DNA of 64,000 nt from a virus: positions 162,986 to 226,985 of IMG/VR virus record IMGVR_UViG_3300015265_000001. One strand, written 5' to 3'. Below the pieces are notes generated by a model that saw nothing but the letters and a program-made list of their open reading frames with translations, made no database searches and was not told where the DNA came from. Positions 59,327 through 64,000 of this stretch are shown here, in pieces. Position numbers and translations under genes: made by a program. Position 1 is the stretch's first letter, and each line of letters opens with the position of its first letter.

Positions 59327-59590
59327 ATGGACGGTAGTCAAGGTGGTAAAGTCTTTTTAGGCATTAGCAAACTTAACGGCGGGCTGTTCATCGCAGATCA
59401 GGATGTTCTGATCAAATTAAAGGTTTGCTTTCGACCTTACAAAAGCAAGTACGAGTACAAAAGCTTTAATGTTCCAACTGTGTACGCGATGACTCGCGGC
59501 TGTGAAAAGCTGTTGGTTGCGCACTTTAATAAACATCGGATTGACGTGCGAGTCATGCTTGAGTATTCCGCGCGCAAGAAACCCATCTAG
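59327..59590 (+). CDS. Unknown 87-residue basic protein
   Basis: GCGAGGTAATGCG precedes the ATG. Basic and aromatic (CFRPYKSKYEYKSF), possibly nucleic-acid binding by charge alone. No family recognised. Confidence 0.5.
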   Translation: MDGSQGGKVFLGISKLNGGLFIADQDVLIKLKVCFRPYKSKYEYKSFNVPTVYAMTRGCEKLLVAHFNKHRIDVRVMLEYSARKKPI

Positions 59591-59599
59591 GAGAAGGTA

Positions 59600-60016
59600 A
59601 TGGGAGAAGTAGTTAGTCTCGGCGAGCACAAAGCTCGTAAGCTGGGGTTCCCTGATCATGTTGCTGTAGGGACCTACATCGATGCAAACGGTCATCAGTG
59701 TGTTCGTTTGAAGCCCAAGGACGAAGTGAATGGCAAGTTCCTCAATGCCGTTCAGTACAAAGCAAAGACCGAATCCAAACCTTTCAATTACCATCCCGGT
59801 GTGATTGAGCAGAAGATCACCGAGATTCAAACTCTACTGCAACAAGGTCTTGACTGCATGGCTTACATGCCTCAGCTCAGAACTGTTGCGGCTCGTGAAC
59901 AAGCTGTACTGGATTCGATGAAGTTTCGCGAACGGGCTGACAAGCTGGCAGCCGAGAATGGTTGGGTCATCCGTAAGGGCGCTGATAACGAGTTCATTAT
60001 CAGTCCTAAGGAGTAG
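59600..60016 (+). CDS. Unknown 138-residue protein, MGxV N-terminus
   Basis: AGGAGAAGGTA precedes the ATG. Opens MGEVVSLGEHKARKLGF, one of four small proteins in the window with an MG-x-V hydrophobic start (13583, 63235, 63693). A C-terminal coiled helix (LAAENGWVIRKGADNEFII) follows. Function unknown. Confidence 0.5.
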   Translation: MGEVVSLGEHKARKLGFPDHVAVGTYIDANGHQCVRLKPKDEVNGKFLNAVQYKAKTESKPFNYHPGVIEQKITEIQTLLQQGLDCMAYMPQLRTVAAREQAVLDSMKFRERADKLAAENGWVIRKGADNEFIISPKE

Positions 60017-60018
60017 CC

Positions 60019-60525
60019 ATGAAACAGAAGCGATTACTGAAGCTTTTGTTTTGGCATCATGGTGATCTCTACTTTCCTGATAGCTACAGGAATGTGGAAG
60101 AAGTTGATACAGCGTTAACAGCTTTCGTTAGCAATCGTGAGTCCACCGAGCGCTGGGATCAGATAAATGATCTCCGTATGCGCGTACAGATTCACGATGC
60201 AATGAAAGCCCGTGGGCGGTGGTGGGAGTATGTAAACGACCCCGTGTTTGATAAACACCAGCCCATGGTGGAATTGAACAGGCAGCTGATCAAAGCAGAA
60301 CTGTTACATCCCGGTACCCTGGAGTGGCCTCCAGTTATAAAGCTCTGTCAACTGGGTGATCACTTTGTGGTTTTCATGGAAGGGCCTGATAAAAGTAACA
60401 CACGGTTCTTCGTACAAAGAAGTCACGCAGATCGTTACTTCGAACACTTGATCTGGGGCCATTCTCGCAAGGGTGAACCCGGCACACCAGAATACGGCTA
60501 CCGCGCAATACCAGTAGCTGCTTAA
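60019..60525 (+). CDS. Unknown 168-residue protein
   Basis: AAGGAGTAGCC, running across the previous stop, is the ribosome site. Helical first half with Trp-rich RGRWWEYVND; strands follow. No motif recognised. Confidence 0.5.
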   Translation: MKQKRLLKLLFWHHGDLYFPDSYRNVEEVDTALTAFVSNRESTERWDQINDLRMRVQIHDAMKARGRWWEYVNDPVFDKHQPMVELNRQLIKAELLHPGTLEWPPVIKLCQLGDHFVVFMEGPDKSNTRFFVQRSHADRYFEHLIWGHSRKGEPGTPEYGYRAIPVAA

Positions 60526-60538
60526 AGGAATAAAGACA

Positions 60539-61591
60539 ATGATGAATAAGCTGAATGCTCACAAAGACATGTTCTTCCTCGTTGAAGAGGCGAACGGTAC
60601 CAGCGACAGCCCTATCCTTAACTACCTGGTTAAGACCACGCTTAAGTGTAAGCATGGGGGAATGGATTTCTTTGCCGTCTTCCAAGACGAAGGCGATTCC
60701 AATGCTCCAAAGGGCTACTTCTTTGAGAAGGGCCGTTTCTTTACTGAGCGGCGTTACGCGAAGGAGTTCATCGACAAAGCTCAGAAAGACTTCAGCGTGT
60801 ATGACAACCTGCTGATCAACGGCTTGTCGCTGGAACAGGCGCAAGAGTGGTTGGATACGTTAACCGCTCTGGAGTACCAACGTCGTGCTGATCCGTATCG
60901 GTACGAGCAAGGCGCCGTTTATCGAGAGTACGCTGGCGTTCAAGTGATCGGCGAACGTCGTTCCCTCAAGTTGTTGGAACTAATGGGGGAAGAGGAAGAG
61001 CTTCCAGAGTACGAGGGTAATCACGACGATTACTTCTGCATCCGGGTAGATCTGACCGAACACCAGGATGAAAGCGTGATGGCACATTTGTACGTGAAGG
61101 AGAAGCACGATCTGGTTCCGGTCATGAACCAGCTGTTTGACACCTTCATCAACATTGAAGTTGTTGTGGACAGTGTCGAGCGACTGGTATCGCTGTTGGC
61201 CGAGCCAGCACATGAGGGGAAACTCTATGCCCCTGGTTCTCTCGATCGATTCGCTCATAATGAGGAGCAGGTTCTTCCTTATGACGATCTGGTCGTTAGC
61301 AGAATTGGCGGCATCGTCACGTACGGTCGAGCGACGGACTTTAACCTTCTGGGGTTGCGTATCTTACCAGGTCAGAAAGTTGAAGAAGCGTTCACTGACT
61401 ACCATTTGGCGGTCAGAACATCCGGGCACAGCGAGATCCTCTTCTGGGCACGTGACGCTGATCTGCTTGCGATGTTGGCACAGGCAATCACCGTTATGGT
61501 GAAGAAGTCTGTGGTGGCGATCATGAAAGGCACCAAAGTTCAAAGTACTTTCTTCGACGGGGTTCAACAACCGAAACCTCGTCACACTTAA
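60539..61591 (+). CDS. Unknown 350-residue protein
   Basis: AAAGGAATAAAGACA precedes 60539; the ATG three bases on is an alternative start. Mixed alpha/beta, acidic, with a helical stretch (LSLEQAQEWLDTLTALEYQRR) near residue 100. No catalytic motif seen. The largest gene of this last run. Confidence 0.5.
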   Translation: MMNKLNAHKDMFFLVEEANGTSDSPILNYLVKTTLKCKHGGMDFFAVFQDEGDSNAPKGYFFEKGRFFTERRYAKEFIDKAQKDFSVYDNLLINGLSLEQAQEWLDTLTALEYQRRADPYRYEQGAVYREYAGVQVIGERRSLKLLELMGEEEELPEYEGNHDDYFCIRVDLTEHQDESVMAHLYVKEKHDLVPVMNQLFDTFINIEVVVDSVERLVSLLAEPAHEGKLYAPGSLDRFAHNEEQVLPYDDLVVSRIGGIVTYGRATDFNLLGLRILPGQKVEEAFTDYHLAVRTSGHSEILFWARDADLLAMLAQAITVMVKKSVVAIMKGTKVQSTFFDGVQQPKPRHT

Positions 61592-61610
61592 ATATAAAGG
61601 AGTATGGCGT

Positions 61611-61904
61611 ATGGCAAGTGAAACAGCGGTGTTGAGTGGGGCGCTTCTTCGTGACGCAATCCATCGTAAAGCCAAGGCCATCTTTGGTAACATGGAACTG
61701 AACTCACGGATCCAGCAAGACCGTGAGTTCCACAAGCAATTCGTTCTTGCTCCAGGTGTAGACTTGTATCCAAAAAAGAAACGTAAGACCGATCCGGATA
61801 AATGTGCGACGGGTCTTATTGGTCATCTGGCCGAGGTTGCAATTCACATCTTGCCGGAAGAAGAAGCACTTGTTTACTTCCAGGTTCGCTGCGATTACGA
61901 CTAA
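61611..61904 (+). CDS. Unknown 97-residue protein with PKKKRK segment
   Basis: AAGGAGTATGGCGT precedes the ATG. Helical N-terminus, then YPKKKRKTDPDKC, a basic patch identical in core to a eukaryotic nuclear localisation signal; in a phage it more likely contacts nucleic acid. Function unknown. Confidence 0.5.
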   Translation: MASETAVLSGALLRDAIHRKAKAIFGNMELNSRIQQDREFHKQFVLAPGVDLYPKKKRKTDPDKCATGLIGHLAEVAIHILPEEEALVYFQVRCDYD

Positions 61905-61922
61905 GGCAATAAGGAGCAATGT

Positions 61923-62123
61923 GTGGAAAATGATGAAGTGGTAGAACCTAAGACACGTATCACGTGGGCAGGTCTGGCGTCCTTCATGATCTTCATGGTC
62001 ATGTGGGTTGCCGGGTGGGTGTTAGCCAAGGGTTTCTGGAGCACCCTCTTCTCGGTCATCTTCTTCCCCTGGGGTTGGTACTTGGTGGTAGAGAAGATCA
62101 TGATCGCCTACGGACTGGCGTGA
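61923..62123 (+). CDS. Small membrane protein, GTG start
   Basis: 66 residues. AAGGAGCAAT precedes GTG 61923; an ATG at 61919 opens another frame that stops after four codons. Two hydrophobic segments (about 15-35 and 40-62), rich in Trp and Phe. Last gene before a terminator. Function unknown. Confidence 0.55.
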   Translation: MENDEVVEPKTRITWAGLASFMIFMVMWVAGWVLAKGFWSTLFSVIFFPWGWYLVVEKIMIAYGLA

Positions 62124-62130
62124 TGTAAAG

Positions 62131-62154
62131 CCTCTGCCCTTTATTGGGCGGAGG
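62131..62154 (+). terminator. Hairpin terminator
   Basis: CCTCTGCCC (62131-62139) pairs with GGGCGGAGG (62146-62154) with one G-T pair, followed by TTTATTTTTTAAG. Confidence 0.88.
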
Positions 62155-62186
62155 TTTATTTTTTAAGATACATTCTTTTTTGGACC

Positions 62187-62194
62187 TATATTAC
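62187..62194 (+). promoter_or_regulatory. Early promoter motif TATATTAC
   Basis: ACCTATATTAC followed by CAATGTG, with TTAAGATA about 24 bases upstream as in the other TATATTAC sites. The next start is 58 bases downstream. Confidence 0.78.
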
Positions 62195-62244
62195 CAATGT
62201 GATTAAGACAATAAGTCTTTCACTAACGTTTAGAGGATTCCTTT

Positions 62245-62613
62245 ATGAGCACTGCAAACAACACTGTTACCCGTCGTCGCGTTGTAGCCACCATGTATCG
62301 TGGCAAATCCAAAGAAGTCATTATGGTTCGTTACTACAACTATTTTGACACTGCAATGCCTCGCATGTTGCAGCTGGCTATCACCCAATGCAACGAAGGC
62401 GACTTCATCGAATTCGCCAGTACCGAGATCGGTCACCAGCTCGGTATCCTCCGCATTCTCAAAGGCGGTCGTTTCGAGATGGAAATGAGTGACCTGGTTA
62501 AGGCCAGTCCATCTCTGCTCAAACTCATGAACGAAGATCACAATTACACCAACAGTTTGGTGACTGCGGCCATGAAGAAAGCCACCGCTAATCAATCGCG
62601 TTCTATTCACTAA
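62245..62613 (+). CDS. Unknown 122-residue basic protein, first in an early unit
   Basis: AGAGGATTCCTTT precedes the ATG. Begins with a basic strand (TRRRVVATMYRGKSKEV) and ends in a helix. No family recognised. Its place behind an exact early promoter suggests it is among the first products. Confidence 0.55.
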   Translation: MSTANNTVTRRRVVATMYRGKSKEVIMVRYYNYFDTAMPRMLQLAITQCNEGDFIEFASTEIGHQLGILRILKGGRFEMEMSDLVKASPSLLKLMNEDHNYTNSLVTAAMKKATANQSRSIH

Positions 62614-62623
62614 GGAGAAGAAC

Positions 62624-63229
62624 ATGCAACTCCATTCCAAAGCACGCGCTGTAGGCCAAATCACTTTCCCAGAGTTCTCGGGCGCCCATGTCTACATGGC
62701 ACGTAATCTGGTCGGCCATCCGCTGGAAGGTGTTCCAGAAGCCTATCACGATATCGTGAACGGTATGCTCAGCCAGGCAGGTATCCCGGAGCATACCGGC
62801 TTCTACATCACCATCGACGAGCAATTCCTCAAGAAGGACACCAAGCTCCGTCGTGGCGGCGTGCATATTGACGGCAACTACCTGTTCAGTTGGGGCAGCA
62901 GTGGCGGCTGGCTCAATGGCACTCCTGGCCGCATGCTGACCGAAGATCAGCACCGCCTGCAATACCAATCCGAACTGGGTGGTGTTGTAATGGCAAGCAG
63001 CTTTGTTGCTTGTGAAGGGTTCCTCGGAACTGTTGACGGCGCAGCTGGTCATGGCGGTGACTGTGAGCACCTGCGTGATCAGTTAGGCAAGATGGAAAGT
63101 TTCTGGCTCCAGGAAAACGTTGTTTACCTGGGTAACTCGACCTTTGTTCATGAAGGTCATGTGGTCAGTCAGGATACCAACCGTCAACTGATCCGCATCA
63201 CACTCGACACCACTTTCCAGTATCGGTGA
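62624..63229 (+). CDS. Possible 2-oxoglutarate/Fe(II)-type or cupin-fold protein
   Basis: 201 residues; AAGGAGAAGAAC precedes the ATG. GGVHIDGNY gives an H81-x-D83 pair, and STFVHEGHVV followed by RQLIRITLDTTF gives H176 or H179 plus R191, the H-x-D...H...R order of 2OG/Fe(II) oxygenases on a double-stranded beta helix. A non-catalytic fold of the same type is possible. Substrate unknown. Confidence 0.45.
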   Translation: MQLHSKARAVGQITFPEFSGAHVYMARNLVGHPLEGVPEAYHDIVNGMLSQAGIPEHTGFYITIDEQFLKKDTKLRRGGVHIDGNYLFSWGSSGGWLNGTPGRMLTEDQHRLQYQSELGGVVMASSFVACEGFLGTVDGAAGHGGDCEHLRDQLGKMESFWLQENVVYLGNSTFVHEGHVVSQDTNRQLIRITLDTTFQYR

Positions 63230-63234
63230 CGGTT

Positions 63235-63444
63235 ATGGGTAAGGTCGTCAACATTGAAGACTATCGAAAAGAAACCCTGGATCAAATCTGGGATCGGATC
63301 GAGAGTATTCGCAACGTTATACATGCAGTAATGCAGGACAGGCGTAGCACGGTTCTTGACTTTGAAAGGGTTCAGTTGTTAAAGCCCCTCAAAGACTACC
63401 TCGTTAACAAAGCCTACGCACGTATACAAAGTTCTGCTCGTTAA
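63235..63444 (+). CDS. Unknown 69-residue helical protein, MGxV N-terminus
   Basis: ATG at 63235 preferred because MGKVVNIEDYRKETL parallels the other MG-x-V starts; a GTG at 63226 overlapping the previous stop is in frame and possible. Helical, charged. Function unknown. Confidence 0.5.
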   Translation: MGKVVNIEDYRKETLDQIWDRIESIRNVIHAVMQDRRSTVLDFERVQLLKPLKDYLVNKAYARIQSSAR

Positions 63445-63466
63445 CCTTAACTATTGGAGATTTACC

Positions 63467-63640
63467 ATGGAATACAAACAAGGTCTTGAAAAAGCAACTG
63501 CGCTGTTGGCCTCTGCTCCTGAGAACATCGTAGACACAATTCCACCTATGCCGCAAGAGTTCGTCGACAAGGTTCATGCAGAAGGTGGTCGTATCACCCA
63601 CCGCGGCATTGTCTACGATCAGCCAAAAGCTACGCAGTAA
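63467..63640 (+). CDS. Unknown 57-residue protein
   Basis: TTGGAGATTTACC precedes the ATG at 63467. A helix (QGLEKATALLASAPENI) then a short strand region ending YDQPKATQ. Fills the gap between neighbours exactly. No family recognised. Confidence 0.55.
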   Translation: MEYKQGLEKATALLASAPENIVDTIPPMPQEFVDKVHAEGGRITHRGIVYDQPKATQ

Positions 63641-63652
63641 GCAACTCAATTA

Positions 63653-63675
63653 TCAGGGGTCGCTCTGACCCCTGA
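63653..63675 (+). other. Hairpin before 63693, no U tail
   Basis: TCAGGGGTC (63653-63661) pairs with GACCCCTGA (63667-63675) around GCTCT. AACTATGGAG follows, so it sits just before the next ribosome site; an mRNA structure or processing site fits better than a terminator. Confidence 0.5.
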
Positions 63676-63692
63676 AACTATGGAGAATAATC

Positions 63693-63959
63693 ATGGGACA
63701 AGTCCTTCCACTTTTCCAGAACAAGCCTGCGGTATACTGCCGTAGCCAAAAGGCCATTGACCTGGACAGGAAACTCAAAATGCTCAAGCACATCGAGCAG
63801 CTTGAGTTCACTAAAAAGTGTTTTGTCGATCTTGTCCCTCAGTTGGAGAATCCGGCGGATTCTTTTACTGCTCGGCAGATGGCGGCAGAAACACAACGCG
63901 ATATCGACAAAGCTGTTGCTGTGTACACTGGCTTCTACGGCCCAATCGATAACTGGTAA
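63693..63959 (+). CDS. Unknown 88-residue protein, MGQVLP family
   Basis: TATGGAGAATAATC precedes the ATG. Opens MGQVLPLFQNKPAVY, matching MGQVLPFISKKEQER of 13583; the rest is helical with KLKMLKHIEQLEFTKKC. The shared N-terminus suggests a short conserved signal or interaction element. Function unknown. Confidence 0.55.
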   Translation: MGQVLPLFQNKPAVYCRSQKAIDLDRKLKMLKHIEQLEFTKKCFVDLVPQLENPADSFTARQMAAETQRDIDKAVAVYTGFYGPIDNW

Positions 63960-63966
63960 TCCGTTA

Positions 63967-64000
63967 TACTCCTCCTAACCCACGTGGGTTAGGAGGAGTA
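63967..64000 (+). terminator. Perfect 34-bp palindrome at window end
   Basis: TACTCCTCCTAACCCAC is followed by its exact reverse complement, ending at the last base of the window. It follows a stop codon by seven bases and resembles the 13501 palindrome. The T tract, if any, lies outside. Confidence 0.75.

Noticed and set aside
61764-61787. PKKKRK as a nuclear localisation signal
   Set aside because: A six-residue basic run is easily reached by chance in a Lys-rich protein, and phage-nucleus import is not known to use this signal.
1-64000. tRNA genes, CRISPR arrays, insertion sequences
   Set aside because: No gap exceeds about 155 bases, none shows a cloverleaf ending in CCA, no evenly spaced repeats were seen, and no transposase or integrase motif was found.

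Overview
The window reads as a stretch of a giant (jumbo) tailed phage of Pseudomonas-type bacteria, related to phiKZ, EL and OBP. Four things point there. There are about 85 tightly packed genes in long same-strand runs, often with ATGA, TAATG or 8-base overlaps, and no host housekeeping genes, tRNAs or insertion sequences. A phage-type GroEL-like chaperonin is present, as known in EL and OBP. An NAD-dependent DNA ligase lies beside RNase HI and an SbcC/Rad50-like ATPase. Finally, ten copies of a CTAYATTAY element, including exact TATATTAC, match the early promoter motif known for the virion RNA polymerase of phiKZ. The closest relative cannot be fixed without a database search.

Layout. Positions 1-703 (minus) hold the start of a probable virion or baseplate protein that runs off the window. 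Positions 757-47816 (plus) are a long non-structural run. It opens with the SbcC-like ATPase and continues with two nucleotidyltransferase-fold paralogues, ligase, RNase HI, a DHH phosphoesterase and a 2H phosphoesterase (4048-11347). From 11483 to 46762 come dozens of mostly unrecognised small and medium proteins, with a GNAT acetyltransferase at 27830, exported proteins at 27221 and 30705, and the chaperonin at 36064. Positions 47871-58616 (minus) are a tail-fibre operon: a SAY/collagen-repeat fibre of 1252 residues, five proteins carrying a shared C-terminal module ending in GWRPVLELI, a DUF4376-like protein and a DUF1353-like protein. One more module protein (47118-47816) sits on the plus strand facing the operon across a shared terminator. 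Positions 58763-64000 (plus) return to small early-type genes and end in a perfect 34-bp palindrome.

Regulation. All ten CTAYATTAY elements are on the plus strand and each stands 19-109 bases before a plus-strand gene. None precedes the minus-strand structural genes, so strand and probable expression time go together. About twenty strong hairpins, many with U tails, separate the transcription units.

A recurring theme is duplication within the accessory run: a three-copy family (18002, 18510, 22381) and pairs at 4048/4498, 9235/33261, 12972/13829, 31571/31785, 38835/39667 and 45706/46310, plus 38085/58029 across the two strands. The items most worth following up are the nucleotidyltransferase pair whose active-site motifs have decayed in complementary halves, the 2H phosphoesterase resembling anti-CBASS proteins, the family of GWRP tail modules, and the two-class early promoter set. 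Most functions are unknown; where nothing was recognised the entry says so.
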